From Atkinsonella hypoxylon (taxonomy: Eukaryota > Ascomycota > Sordariomycetes > Hypocreales > Clavicipitaceae), in assembly GCA_000729835.1 (NCBI GenBank), contig JFHB01000031.1, forward strand, positions 124,001-188,000: DNA of 64,000 nucleotides, in the 5' to 3' direction. The notes under the pieces are model-generated. The model made no database searches. It was not told the origin of the DNA and worked only from the letters and a program-made list of their open reading frames with translations. This document shows positions 1 through 13,024 of this stretch, in pieces (within the stretch, counting starts at the first letter, position 1; each line of letters opens with the position of its first letter). Made by a program: the position numbers and the translations under genes.

Positions 1-1770
1 CGGTCGCTGAGCTTGAAGCATGCCGGAATTGATGATCCCGCAGACATATTAATCGACATCGTCTTGGATGACATGGACAAAAGACGCCGGCGGACTTCTA
101 AATCTCAATCCTCACCAACAACGACCTGGGCTGCCACTAACAGCCCTCGTCGAAGTCCCGTTATTGCGCCGCCTGAGCTTGTCAGAGCCGCCTCAGCGCC
201 TGGCTCTCCGGAACACCGAACCCTCCTCGCTGAGCTTCGCCTAGGCTCCATGACGCCGAATGAACCAGTGGTAGAAGATGGTGAGAGTTCTGACAATGCT
301 AGGCACTCACTCTCTCGTGAGGACTCGGAGAACTTTCTCAGATCCCCAGGCAAGGTCTCACGACCTCGAAGCATCTCCCCATCTCGCCCTACAAGCTCTA
401 AGACCAACAATTCGCACGCGAGATCATCTCAACAGCGTATCCGACGCTCTGGCTCAGGGAGCTCTCATTCAAGTCTTTCTGAGTCATGGCACCATCATAC
501 CCGCGGTAGCTCTAGTAACCTCCTAGCCATGGGTATTTTGCCAGCATCTAAGTGGCGATTCCTACGGCACCTTAGCTTGTCTGATAATGCCATTACGTCC
601 ATCCCCTCTTACAGTTTGGCTCCACTGTCCAACACGCTTTACTCACTTGACTTGTCATCTAATCTGTTCAGTCAGGTTCCTGACAGCTTGACTACCTTAA
701 CAGCTCTCCGTGCCTTGAATCTTTCTCACTGCATGATCGATTCGCTGCAGTCTTTGACTCGCAACCCTCTCCCTGCCATTGCTGCCCTCAATCTAAGGGC
801 TAACCGACTCCAGTCTTTAGCTGGAATAGAGAAACTATATCCGCTGGAACGACTCGATCTCCGAGACAACCTACTCACCGACCCACTCGAGCTTGCCAGG
901 TTGACTGGCATTCCCGACATTCGCGAAGTTTGGCTGGAGGGCAACCCGTTCACACGTACCCACAAGAACTACCGCATCACTGTCTTCAACCTCTTTAGGT
1001 CCGCACCCGGCTATACTGAGGACATTGTGATTGACGGTTCCGGTCCAAGCTACGCAGAGAAGCGTCTATTGCTTGAAAGAGCTCCCATTCCCGAGTCTGT
1101 ACCTGTAGTCAAGTCAAAACCTGCCAACGGCCCTGTTATTGTGGATGTCGGCAAGCCTGCCATCATTCACAGCGAGCCCAAGGAACCCATTTCGTTACGT
1201 AAGGAGCGGCCTGTAGCCAAGGCCGTGACAGACGAAGTCAACACGGCCACGTCCCGACATCGTAAGGTGTCCAAAAGACGTATCGTCGATCTTGCTACTG
1301 GCGACAGCATTACGTCGCCTCGTCCTTCAGAATCTTTCAAAGAGCCCGTCAAAACACCCATCGAGAATTTGGAACGAGATGACAGACCGGCATCAATTCA
1401 GTTTCAGAAGTCTCCATTACCACCCGTTATTTTGTCAGAAAATGGCAACAACCACGTCTCTTCAGCCTCCTACGAGAGACCACCTGTAGCTATCATGCCA
1501 CACTCTCATGATGGTTTACGATCTGCGGAAGAGTCGCCTCAGTCGCAAGACTGGGATACAAGCGGCGAGATGTACCGTAAAAAAATTGAGGCGCTACGCG
1601 ATAGAGTTGGTCGCGGTTACCTCAGCGTGCTAAGCGAGGAGAGTTGGGATGGAAGCAACACTCCTTTTCTATCTCCAGGAGTTCCATCCCTTGCAGCGCT
1701 TCGAACTGGTCACGTATCTCGACATGTACCTCAAGCACAAGCCGTCCACAGCGGGCGCACGTTAGGCTGA
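1..1770 (+). CDS. Leucine-rich-repeat protein, 5' end outside window
   Basis: The frame is open from base 1 to a TGA at 1768-1770, giving 589 visible residues. No ATG marks a start near the window edge, so the N-terminus lies upstream and the gene is partial. The first ~170 visible residues are basic and Ser/Pro/Arg-rich, probably disordered. A compact LRR block of about five repeats follows (roughly residues 180-315), with the pattern LxxLxLxxN, for example LRHLSLSDN, LYSLDLSSN, IAALNLRAN and LERLDLRDN. It closes with an LRR-cap-like stretch (WLEGNPFTRTHKNYR). The C-terminal half is low complexity and ends in a short conserved-looking segment (YRKKIEALRDRVGRGYLSVL) and GRTLG. LRRs are protein-interaction modules; neither substrate nor pathway can be read from the sequence. 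No intron is needed in the visible part. Confidence 0.85.
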   Translation, partial: RSLSLKHAGIDDPADILIDIVLDDMDKRRRRTSKSQSSPTTTWAATNSPRRSPVIAPPELVRAASAPGSPEHRTLLAELRLGSMTPNEPVVEDGESSDNARHSLSREDSENFLRSPGKVSRPRSISPSRPTSSKTNNSHARSSQQRIRRSGSGSSHSSLSESWHHHTRGSSSNLLAMGILPASKWRFLRHLSLSDNAITSIPSYSLAPLSNTLYSLDLSSNLFSQVPDSLTTLTALRALNLSHCMIDSLQSLTRNPLPAIAALNLRANRLQSLAGIEKLYPLERLDLRDNLLTDPLELARLTGIPDIREVWLEGNPFTRTHKNYRITVFNLFRSAPGYTEDIVIDGSGPSYAEKRLLLERAPIPESVPVVKSKPANGPVIVDVGKPAIIHSEPKEPISLRKERPVAKAVTDEVNTATSRHRKVSKRRIVDLATGDSITSPRPSESFKEPVKTPIENLERDDRPASIQFQKSPLPPVILSENGNNHVSSASYERPPVAIMPHSHDGLRSAEESPQSQDWDTSGEMYRKKIEALRDRVGRGYLSVLSEESWDGSNTPFLSPGVPSLAALRTGHVSRHVPQAQAVHSGRTLG

Positions 1771-3754
1771 TGCCTGCGCATGTAGTCGGGGTCGATGACG
1801 ACGCTACTTCCCACAATGTGTCACACCATACTCCTCAGTTTGATACCATTTGGTCCCAAGTTATGCCGTTCTACATTTTCTGTAGCCGAGCGTTTGTCGG
1901 TTGTACCTTGTCACACCGAAAACGCATGAGTGCTTGTTCTTTTATAGGAATAAATTCCTGAAATCGATACATACCCCCTTGTAGTTTTGATGGTCGAGTT
2001 TAGTTTCTTGATGAGTGTCATTATGGTCTCGGGATGATTGTATGAAGCATAGCGATTTTGGCGTACGGTTTTCTTTTGAATTGGTGGCTTCTGTCTATTT
2101 GCATGGTTTACGTTTTACTTTCAGGTTCAATAGCATCTGTCTGGGTTAATGGCTCATTGGACGGTTTTTTTTTTCTTCACAAATTCTTGATCTCTTGTTA
2201 CTGGTAATATAAGAGGATAGAGAAGAGTGCCAGGATTACTTGGCATGTTGCTTCATTTCGCATCGAGGATGGCCCGGGGCGAATAATAAGATAAACCAAT
2301 CCTACATTGGAAATATAGCGGTTTGCAGTTGCGCACCAATTTGAGTGATTTTCGTAGTGGACTTATAAGAGCAAATTCATCGGTTGTTCAGTCAGCTAAC
2401 ACATTTGTTCTGTTTCTGAATGATGTTCATTCATATCATGCAATATATTGCCTGGTCATGGCACTCGAGTGGCTACAAAGCTTGGACCGCTTGATTGATG
2501 ACGGCTCTTATCGATGAACCAAGCAAAAGTAACTTCCAGGCTATACAGCAGCGTGAGAACATCGGGGACCCTAGCAGTACCCGGACAGGTACCTAAAGTA
2601 TTTAGCATTGGCTGGCGTAATCAAGGGCAAAAGACAGGTCAACGGGTACCTTCTGCTGTTATCACGGGTCACATTCGCTCTATGCACCTCGAATAGCACA
2701 GGTGTAAGTTGCGGTCAGTCATGGCTCATAAGCTCTCACAGGCCACTTTTAGAAAAATTGTCACAAAGCTGTCGTAAGAATGCCGCAAAATCGCAGTTTG
2801 TTCTAATTGCTGACGAACTAAAAGGTATCTCCGGGATTCGAGTTGACGCGTGATGGGAAATACCCTTTAGCTACCTCGGTGCCCATGCATTTCATAGATA
2901 GATCGTCTAAACATTCGAAGGAAGCCGTGACGGGCGGGCTCAACATGATAGATCGGAGGAACCTTGCGCTACAGTCAATGGCACTGGCGCGAGCATCGTC
3001 ATGTATCGACCTGTTGCTTGCAAAATAAATCAGACTTGATTAGAGTGAGTTGACAGGCAAATTGCATTAAGCGACGCACGACCATGCTCCATGTCTCTTT
3101 GATGTGCAGTTGAAGTCGCTGCCATTCGGGATCGCTCCGGACCCCTCGCAATCAATTGGTGGACGAAAGGTCGAATCAATGTCCATTTCCGCGACCTGGC
3201 AAACTAGTTATGTTTTCCCCAGATGCAAAATGCACCTGAGGTGTCTTGGCACCTCCAGGTCCAAAGTGGTAAGGCTTGGTGCTGCAATCGATGACTAAGT
3301 TAAGGAAACAGCGAGAAGGTGGAGCCGTGGAATTAGCTTAGTAGCTAAAAGCAGTCACGAAAATCCACTGAAGCCATGGAGGGGATGGATGGTGTCTAGA
3401 TGGTCCGTGCGTTTGCGACTTCACGCGTTGTCTGTTTTTCGCTCTCCCCCAACACAGATGGTCTTTCCGGACGACATATCAACGAAGCTCTTCTTTATTT
3501 TTGCCTCTGTATTTCCTCCGTGCCACAACAGTACGCTGTGGTAGACCAATCGCCAACTATATGCGATACAGAGTCCAACGCCGTTCCACATGGGGCTCTG
3601 AAATGACCATCTACCCCGCCCCTTCCCCTTGACAAGGTGTCGCGCAACTTCATTTCTTAGGCCTCCCTTAGTGCTACACTGCTTGTCAAACGAACATCAC
3701 AATTGCCTCAAATCGACAGATTTGCGCCGAGACTTTTCGAGCGCATAAGCATTC
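1771..3754. other. Intergenic region, no gene seen
   Basis: This stretch lies between the LRR gene and the NTO1 gene, both on the plus strand. It holds only short ORFs (under ~110 codons) without recognisable domains. It presumably contains the 3' UTR of the first gene and the promoter and leader of the second. No repeat or RNA gene was recognised. Confidence 0.5.
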
Positions 3755-6700
3755 ATGGCACCCGCCTCACCGACGCCGAGACGGACGCCAACCGGACGCC
3801 CTCGTGGACGTCCACCGGGGTCCACGAACGCGGCGCGCGCAGCAAGACAAGGACTGTATGCCGCATCTGCAACAGAACCGCCTCAAAAAAAGCGAAGATA
3901 TGTACCTGGAGGATCCGGCGGTGGTGGCAGATTTATAGAGACAGATGAGTTGGACGTGCCAGCTTCGACCTCGGTGCCTAGACCGCGGTCATCTGCACCA
4001 CGAAGTGCCATCAATGGACAGTCGCCATCTTTGGCACCTCGACAAGAGAGGAGCACCAGATCCCGCGCGTCTGCCAGCGAGGAATTGGAGGAGATGAGAT
4101 GGGGCACTGCCGCTGCTGTGGCCGCCTCTGTGAAGCAGGCTGAGGACTACAAACCTAGGGAAGAGCGTAGCTGGGAGGAGTTTCACCCCAGTCTTGATAT
4201 TGAAAAAACGTTTATGATATTTTCTGCAGATGAAGTCGACGGCATCCCTAGGGATTCTCCTAGTACTGCTGCGGGACAGCAATCTGGCCCGCCGCTGGTA
4301 CATGGATCTATGACTCCTTCGCACCAGACCAATCCTGCTTCAACTGGAACTACGCCAAACCCCCAAGAGAAGGCCGAGATGAACGCGTTTGACACAAAAT
4401 TGGGCACCCCTTCAAGACGGTCCAGGCGACCAACACGCGAAGTTGTCAGCTTTCTCACGTCTCGTCCATCCGACCCAGGCACTACTCCACGAACGCCAAA
4501 GATACTCCCTATTTCAAATCAAACACCCAAAGAGAGACTGGATCTCAAATTACCTTCATATCGCAAGACGAAACGTATCGAGGTATTCGAAAGTAAAACT
4601 TTCGGTCAAGCACGTTATGTGGACAAGGCAATGAGCAACGTCGGTTACCAGGAAAGTGATGAATTCATCCGACCTGACACAACACTGATCAAAGCGATCG
4701 ATACCAATGCAGAAGACGATCTTGAACTCACGCAAGGTAATAGCAGTGAAGACTACTCTCATCAATCCAGGTTGGGGCGTGTGGAATATGATATGGATGA
4801 ACAAGATGACATGTGGCTTGAGCATCTCAATGCTCAAAGAAAGCAAAATGAGCTTGAGGCCATCACAAGAGAAGTGTTCGAAATAACAATCACCAAGATC
4901 GAAAAAGAGTGGCATTCTCTAGAGAAAAGAATACCAAAGCCAAATCCAAAGCCCCCACAGACTCATCGGCCCCGATCCAGTTCTGCTGCAGCAGTGAACG
5001 GCGAGACGAATTCAGGCGAAGAACCGGATAGCAAGTGTGCCATCTGTGATGACGGTGATTGTGAAAATACGAATGCGATTGTATTCTGCGACGGTTGCAA
5101 TCTGGCTGTACACCAGGAATGCTATGGTGTCCCATTCATCCCCGAAGGTCAATGGCTTTGTCGCAAATGCCAACTTTGTGGCCGAGGCATCTCCGTAAGA
5201 TTTTCGCGCACCTTACTTCTTCTGTCATTATGTGAAGGGTTGAGTACATATTCTGACTGCAATATCTTTCTAGACGTGTATTTTCTGTCCGAACACAGAT
5301 GGCGCATTCAAGCAAACGAACTCTTCCAAATGGGCGCATCTTCTCTGTGCAATGTGGATTCCAGAGGTATCCTTGGGTAATCACACATTCATGGAACCAG
5401 TAATGGATGTGGAGAAGGTACCTAAAACGAGATGGAAATTGTCATGCTACATCTGTCGCCAGAGGATGGGCGCATGCATTCAGTGTTCAAATAAGAATTG
5501 TTACCAGGCTTTCCATGTTACTTGCGCGAGAAGAGCCCGATTATACTTGAAAATGAAGACCAGCCAGGGCGCTCTCGCTGTTTTGGATGGAAATATGGTT
5601 CTCAAAGCTTTTTGTGATAAGCATTGTCCGCCAGAATACAGCAAGGAAAACAATGTCCACCAAGCCACTCGGTCAGCCAAGAAGTTCTACAAGAGAAATA
5701 TGAAGGGGCGTATCTGGGCCGACAACCTGACCATGGCTAATGTCATCGCTGCACAGCAGCGGAGCTTGCTGACAGAGACCCTCGGCAATGCGTATACAGA
5801 CGTCACAAAGAATTTCTCGGCCATGTCGGACAAGAAAAAGAGCGATCAGCCACCCAAGAACATGTGGAAACTTCCCTCTGGTGCTCCAATCATTCCCCAG
5901 GCTGTCTTTGATATCGTTGAAGCATCTATTCAACGGTTTCCGTTCAGGAAACGCAAAGACTACTTGAGCGAAGCTTGTCGATACTGGACATTGAAGCGAG
6001 AGGCACGGCGTGGTGCTGGTCTGCTCAAACGCCTTCAACTGCAGATGGAGACCTTTTCGTCCATGGAGCTTACTAGGCGAGACTTCTCGACGATGGGACC
6101 GAACGGCAAAGCGCGTCTTGCACGGCGAATTGAGTTCGCGGAGATTATAATGAAAGACCTGGCGCAATTAAAAGACCTTTCCGAGAAAATTGTCCAACGA
6201 GAACAGATCAAAGCCGATGCAGCGGAACTTGAGAATGATTTCGTGGACGAGTGTTATTTTCCTGTGGCCAAGCATCTGCCCGCCGTAATCGAGAAGGCGA
6301 TGTCGTAAGTAAACTGCCCGCCATGTTTTTTTTTTCCTTTGAAGCAAGGATACTGTGAAGAGCATCATACTAATTCTCTTTTGTAGATTGGATAAAGATT
6401 TATTCTCAAAGTGGTTAGAAAATTTGCGGACTCGTGTCAATGAGCGTTTCTATACTACCACCATGGTATTTGCCCAAGACTTGGGAGATGTCATCAGTGC
6501 AGGAATAGCTAATGCGCCCGCTGGCTTGAATAGCGGCAGCGAGTCAAGGTCTGAGGCCACTGATACATCTGCTGCCAAGACTAATTTCTCTGACATCAGG
6601 GAACGGCGCAAACTGGGCAAACGCATCCTGAAGGCCGTCCAGCCCCTCCTAGAAGCGGCTTTACGGGTTGAATCCGAGATTTCGAACAAACCATTGAACT

Positions 6701-7446
6701 CATTACAAAAGGAGCTGGACAACCTGGTGGAGACAAGCATCGATACGTCAAGAATTGGCATTACAACAGCCATGACCAAACAAGAGGGAGGCGAAGATAC
6801 AATCATGGTTGACGCGGTGGACTCGTCTGAAATCACTGTCAGGGGCAGTCTTCATGATGCAATTGCCGATGTCGATGTAGATGCCGATGGCGATCCAATG
6901 GACATTGCTGAGGACGGCATCGGTAGCAAAGATGGGGGCAACATCAAGGTTGATACGTCTGGCTTGGGCATTGTCAATGTCAAACCGGAAGGGCTGCCTG
7001 CAGTATCACCGAGGAAGAGCAAGCGGGGCAAAAGCAATGGTCCCCAAACATCGGATACGCCTCCCGGAAGCGAGGACTTCGTCACCTTGGCACCACCTGG
7101 TGATCAAACGGGACCACTAACACCGCCTCAATCCAATGGAAGTCTGGGCAAAGAACCATCTGATCCACTGACGGACGGAGGCATCCTATGGTATTTCAAG
7201 TCCATGCAACCGCAAGGTACTTCTATTCTCGGAGAACACTGGGCAGGCGGCCGTGATGCCGTCCGGATGCTTAGTGAGGAATTGACCGACCTCGATGATG
7301 AGGAGCTTAAAGGGCTCCGCGCCGAAGTCGACGAGTCCGTCAAAGCCGCAGGCCTAGATCTGAATGGTCTCTCAGACACGGGGACTACGAAGCCTAAAAC
7401 CACAGCCCGATCAAGAAAGCGAAGAACATCAGCCAGGAGGAGATGA
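3755..7446 (+). CDS. NTO1: NTO1-like PHD-finger protein (NuA3 histone acetyltransferase subunit)
   Basis: Three exons: 3755-5194, 5274-6304 and 6387-7446, giving 1176 residues. Both introns are GT-AG (GTAAGA and GTAAGT donors); splicing at 5194/5274 restores the expected CQLCGRGIS-TCIFCPNTDGAFK junction. Domain order: an Arg-rich AT-hook-like N-terminus (GRPRGRPPGS); an enhancer-of-polycomb-like segment (about residues 260-390); a C4HC3 PHD finger (about 427-475, CAICDDGDCENTN...FCDGCNLAVHQECYG); an extended PHD (about 481-600, CIFC...WAHLLCAMWIPEV...CYICRQRMGACIQC...FHVTCARRA); then a helical region around 790-860 that looks like a degenerate bromodomain. This architecture is that of BRPF/NTO1 proteins, which scaffold MYST acetyltransferases and bind histone H3 tails. 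The C-terminus is basic (RSRKRRTSARRR). Exact complex membership is inferred from the family. Confidence 0.9.
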
Positions 7447-10400
7447 TGTACTATTATCAATATATTTTTTTTTGTTTCAACATATTACCTATTTTATCTT
7501 GCTCAGGCATAGCATATGGGCCGACCGGCCGTTTACTTTACTATCAACTCCTGGAGGGGTAGATTTTTTTTTTTTTTTTTCAAGCCTGGTTGGCGTACAG
7601 GATGGGAAAGAGACGGCAACGATGGAAGTGGCATCTACAACCTTCTTCGAACTGTAATCTTCTTAATGTGTCGGTCAATGGGTGGATATTGAACTTGCTG
7701 TTCAACATTGGGCGTTGGCATGCTTTTGATACTGTGCTTGCAGGAATCGTATCGACGATTTGGCTAGTGCATATAGGACGAGAAATATTCATCTTCATAT
7801 GAGCCTCGAGCCTTGACTCTGCAGCGTGGTGATGTTATACCCAATCATTTTCTCAATGCAGAGAGAGGGAGAGAGGGAGAGCGAGACAAACGCGGACGTC
7901 ATGGACCTGAGCGGAATGAGACGGACTCCGATATAAAGATGAGGCGGGGCTAGCGTGGCAACCCGGCGTCTCGCCATAGATGTTTGCCGGGACGGGCATC
8001 GACTTGAGAGGCAATAGATGCTGTGAGATATAATTCAGGAATAGTCGGTAATGGTATCGAGAAATCTACGTCAGTGTTACAACTTGACTGATGCTGGTTG
8101 CTAATCGCTCGGTGACAAGAAGTGGTAGAAGGAATGGGGTTTGTGCGCGAGTTCAGATAGTCATAATAGGATCGACGGCTTCAAATTGGCCAGTCTTGCA
8201 GGTCAATTGTGTAATATACGGCTTGTTATCAGCAGCTTTGCATGTCAGCGTTGGGTGGCAGAACTATTTAGCTACATCTTCACATCTGCTCTTGATGCTC
8301 ACTTACTATGTTAGTCTCTAGATAGTGTTTAAGGTGCCTGCCACAAAGGCACGCGAGCATAGCTCAGCACTTTTGACCATGAATGACAATGACAATACGA
8401 TACAATACTCTCGAGGCTATTTCATCGTTCGCAGCTCTCACCGTCCCTTCAAATAAAGTTCAGGCAGCTACCAGGCTAGCCGCTGACAATGACGGTTACG
8501 AGCACTGACCTGACGGAAAAGTGGACTTAGCAAACGGGCTCAGGATCCCGTTTTTAAAGTTTGGCATGCCACAGTAGTTAGCCTCATCATTCCCGGTGAC
8601 AGGACTGAGTGATCGATCCTTGGTCCACTTGGCTAGGGCCCCGAGTTGGTGTACCAATTGCATGTCGTTTTGCATTCTTGGATGAGAGCACAGTGCAGTA
8701 GAGAGAAAGGGGGGAAACAGGGGGGATATTGTGGTGCCTGCGTTGATTTGAGATGTGGTTCGACCTTCTGGAAGCGACGGAATGGTTGTGAGCTGGAACC
8801 TTGCATTGGCGCATCTGCGGAGTAGAGATCTGAGGCTAAGAGGGGTGAAGAAGGTGAGGAGGTGGTATTGAAGTCTGGTCTGGGTCTTTTTTTTTTTTTT
8901 TTTTTTCAGTTTTTTCAGAACTGGGAAGCTACAGTGGGTGAAATAGCTAGCATGGCCAATGATACTGAGTCATGGTGGCGGGTTGCCAAAGAAGGAGCGA
9001 GGGCGCAAAGAAAGGATCACATCGACACGGTGTTTTATTGGGGGGGCCCTCATACGGCAAGCTCGGACTTTTGCTCCGTTCATGAAAAGATGGGATACCA
9101 TAAGAGGATCCGGATGGGACTGCGTGCACGATTCGCGAGCTCATCGGTCCGTCTGCGGCTCAATGGTCGAGAGGCTCACATCCAGGTATCATTGTCATTA
9201 TAGCAACCAGATACGAATCCAGTGCAATAGGGCGACTGCATGATGCTGACGAATCCGCGTCCAGCTGGCTGGCTGCCCTGCTACTGCTGGGTCGGAGTTC
9301 GCTGTGGGCTGTGGGTATCTGGAAGTACAGGCGAGCCAACGAGAGAGATGAGATATTCGCGTCACAAGTTCCAGCACTTGATTGACTTGCCGTGACGGAT
9401 GGTAGCACCAGACTAGGCAGCAAGCAGGGCAGGGCAGGAAGATGAAGGCTTCTTGGATGGAAAAGGGCGGCGGAGGCATGAGAAAGAAAGGAGTAGAAGA
9501 GGAGAGAGACGAGAGAGCGTGAGAAAAGCTTCGCATACTAGTTACACCGGATGGATACGCGTCAGAGAACCTACGCCGTGGTTACTAAAGCAATACGACC
9601 AAGCTGCTGGGCCTGGGCTGCGTCTAGCTTTCAATGTTGGGACTATTAAGAATGGCTTCCCGCATGCGACAACCTAGCCGTCCGCCGCCAACCCTCCCTT
9701 CCCGTGTCTGCAACCCTCTACAGCGCTGGGTCTCTCTGGGTTGTTTGCTCAGGGCCGTCTGGTTACAGACGCTTGGTTACAGAGCAGACTGCGTCCGACA
9801 CGAGCAGCTGCGGACGCCTACAAGTGGGTGGGTGTACACCACACCACAGATCAGACCAGACCAGACCAGACCACAGCCCAGTCACTCACTCTCCATGCCA
9901 TTTGGAGACGCTGGCACAGCGCACCACTCCCAGAACCGCCCGGCGGAAGCCCCCTCCCCTCCTTAACGTTAAAAAAAATAACACCACAAACCCATCAATC
10001 GTAGTTTTTCCCCCTTCACCTACGCCATAAGCGATCTTTGGCCCACGACGAACTGCCCAACAGGCGATATTTCACCACGACGACCTTCCTTTTGTGGAAG
10101 AAAAAGCGATACGTTTAAGGAATTAACCTCCAAGACGATCAAGAAGCCTTTTATTTGTTTTTCCTTATCAAGGCCTACCACGACGATTCAGACGACGACC
10201 GCTTCTGACTTGTTCTGAAGCCAGCTGCCGACGACCGCCCTCCGAGGCCACCACGACGAGACAGACTTTTGCGACCGCGTCTGTTTGTGCAAGCTGAGAT
10301 AGATCCCGTCGGGCTTGTTGACCATCTGTATACTTCCTCGCTTCTTGCAGCAGCACAAATTCCGTTCGTTCCGCCGCCGCCCAGGCCGCCTCTGCCCAGC

Positions 10401-10885
10401 TGTGATCACTTCCCGTAAGTCTTTCGAAATTATCTGCCTATCTTGTTTGTTTTTTCCTGCTGGGACTTCGGCCCATTCCCCTCCCTCCACTCGCGACGTT
10501 TCGCTGTCGCCGCGCGCTTGACGCTCGACGAGGGGCATCACCAACTTGTCATTGCACACAATCACGCGTTGCCATCTGTGATGAATGCATTTTTAGCCTA
10601 ATGCGATCCCACTTGGCGGGCTAGGTCGTCTAGTTTGGTCCAATCGTCCACGTTCCCCAGAGCGGTCCTCGGAATTGCTCATTACTGATCCGCCTATGCT
10701 TTCCTGGTAGACCTTCCTGAAGTGCATCGTACCAGCACTCCATCACAAGCTTACATTGCACGACTTCCCCGCAGCCGCCACATTCCGCCTATCGGTCTGC
10801 CTACAGTCGCCTCGCTTTTCACGCGCTGACGCCGCCCACCTTCACGGTACCTGCGGGCAGACCCTCGCCAAGGGATCTCCCTACT
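7447..10885. other. Intergenic region with probable PP1 leader
   Basis: No convincing ORF is present. There is a ~22-nt T run near 8888-8909, several shorter T runs, and a short CAGAC-type tandem repeat near 9852-9873. From about 9950 to 10885 the plus strand is rich in CGACGA/CT tracts and is likely the core promoter and long 5' UTR of the PP1 gene. A GTAAGT at 10415 and a TGGTAG ending at 10710 could bound a leader intron; this is only a suggestion. Confidence 0.4.
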
Positions 10886-12112
10886 ATGGCTGACCAACAT
10901 GAGGTCGACCTCGATTCTATAATCGACCGCCTTCTCGAAGTGCGAGGTAGCCGTCCGGGTAAGCAGGTTCAATTGCTTGAGGCCGAGATTCGATACTTGT
11001 GCACCAAAGCCCGCGAAATCTTCATCTCTCAGCCCATCTTGCTCGAGCTTGAGGCTCCTATCAAGGTAAGATTTGTCTTTCTCATTTCGACTCGGAAGCA
11101 AATATGCCCCCTTTTAGTGCTGTTGCATTTGTAAAGAAGAACACGTAGCAGTCGTCAAATTCAACAGAAGCTAAGAAGACCACAGATTTGCGGCGACATC
11201 CACGGCCAATATTATGATTTGCTGCGGCTTTTTGAGTATGGTGGCTTCCCCCCGGAGGCCAACTATCTCTTCCTTGGTGATTACGTCGACAGAGGCAAGC
11301 AGTCTCTTGAGACTATTTGCCTTTTGCTTGCTTATAAGATTAAGTACCCCGAGAACTTTTTCATTCTGCGTGGTAATCACGAGTGTGCATCCATCAACCG
11401 TATATACGGCTTCTACGACGAGTGCAAGCGCCGCTATAATATTAAGCTGTGGAAAACTTTTACCGACTGCTTCAACTGTCTTCCTATCGCCGCCATTATC
11501 GATGAGAAGATTTTCACCATGCACGGCGGTTTGAGCCCCGACTTGAACTCTATGGAGCAGATTCGACGCGTAATGCGACCTACTGATGTACGTTGCCAGG
11601 GATGCTTGATTCCCAAAACCGGACGCCCTTTTAACTGACAATCTCATAGATTCCTGATTGTGGGTTGCTCTGCGATCTACTTTGGTCTGATCCTGACAAA
11701 GACATTACCGGATGGAGTGAAAATGACAGAGGTGTCTCCTTCACCTTTGGACCCGATGTCGTGTCCCGGTTCCTGCAAAAACACGACATGGACCTCATCT
11801 GTCGAGCGCACCAGGTCGTTGAGGACGGTTACGAGTTCTTCTCTAAGCGTCAGCTGGTCACGTTGTTCAGTGCGCCCAACTACTGCGGAGAGTTCGACAA
11901 CGCGGGAGCTATGATGAGTGTTGACGAGAGCTTACTCTGCTCTTTCCAGGTTAGTTGCCTCGGGTCTTTTTGCTCTGTCCCTATCTGATGAATTGTGAAT
12001 ACTGAGCGGTAATCATTAGATCCTCAAGCCTGCTGAGAAGAAACAAAAGTACGTTTACGGTGGTCTAGGAAGCGGAAGCAGACCAGTCACTCCCAAATCC
12101 AAGTCCAAATAG
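10886..12112 (+). CDS. GLC7: Serine/threonine protein phosphatase PP1 catalytic subunit
   Basis: Four exons: 10886-11065, 11186-11587, 11650-11949 and 12020-12112, 324 residues, the usual PP1 length. All introns are GT-AG and the frame is kept throughout. The metallophosphatase signature motifs are all present and in order: GDIHG (about residue 63), GDYVDRG (about 91), RGNHE (about 122), then MHGG and ICRAHQVVEDGYEFF. The SAPNYCGEFDNAGAMMSVDE block is the PP1 hallmark for the beta12-beta13 loop and metal site. The short C-terminal tail ends in RPVTPKSKSK; TPxK in this tail is the classical inhibitory Cdk site. In fungi this enzyme (GLC7 in yeast, BimG in Aspergillus) acts with many targeting subunits in mitosis, glycogen control and splicing. 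The gene looks intact. Confidence 0.97.
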
Positions 12113-13024
12113 TCATATAAAAAATGAAATAAAAAATGAAAATCTGAAAAAGGAAAATGAACGAGTTTATACGAACATTCTTGCTCTCTCTAGGTTCGGA
12201 CGGCGCTAAATGCATGATGCATTTACCCATAACCTCGGCGAATGAACAAATAGTACGACGACGCTTATCTCTGATGACCGACTACTACCGCCGATTGACG
12301 AAAATCGCCAGCACAATGACATGACGAAATTGTCACCTCATGTCCGACTCTACTTTCTTGTATCTCCGACACGCCTTGTCGATATGTACTCTCAACACGT
12401 TCTCTTCGACTTAGCTTGTCGAAATCTCGATCTCTACATCTCCCTCCATGTGTGGTGATTGGCACTGTTTTACCACATGTGGTGCAATCGCGCGTCCGGC
12501 GTTCCGGCAGCGAGCATGCTGGGTTGGTTGCGTCGGGTTGTACAGAACTTTTCGTCGTACCCTTTTGTCCATGTGGGCTCCCGGCCTATATATATTTGGC
12601 TGTGTGTATAGGCTGGGAGGACGCCCTGCAGGGAGGGACTTTTTCGACGGATTGTGTTTCCCCAAAAAAATATAAAGTCAACGATAATTTTACAGGACAG
12701 CCCGGATCCTCTCTAATGCTCCATGCGCTTGATCACGACGAATGGCTGTTTCTCTTAGCTGATTATTCAATATACATCAAATGTTTGATTACCTGTCTGG
12801 CAGCTGTGCCCAATCTATTGTGACGCTGATATGTACTTGCTTGCTCCGCCGAAGTTTACAACCAAGAGTCTACATGAAGACGTTCAAGCGCGCAAAAATA
12901 AAATAAAATAAAATAAAAGAGAACACTTGTCTACCTAAACATCCCAGTGACCGCCCATCGCCACAACATGTCGTCATCCAGCTTGCAAGGCATCCACGTA
13001 GCACAGCATTACCAAAAATCCAGC
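12113..13024. other. Convergent intergenic region between PP1 and the Rdx gene
   Basis: It holds the 3' flanks of two convergent genes. An ATAAA pentamer array (AATAAAATAAAATAAAATAAAA) spans about 12897-12918 and could serve as poly(A) signal for either strand's transcript. I see no further gene. Confidence 0.4.
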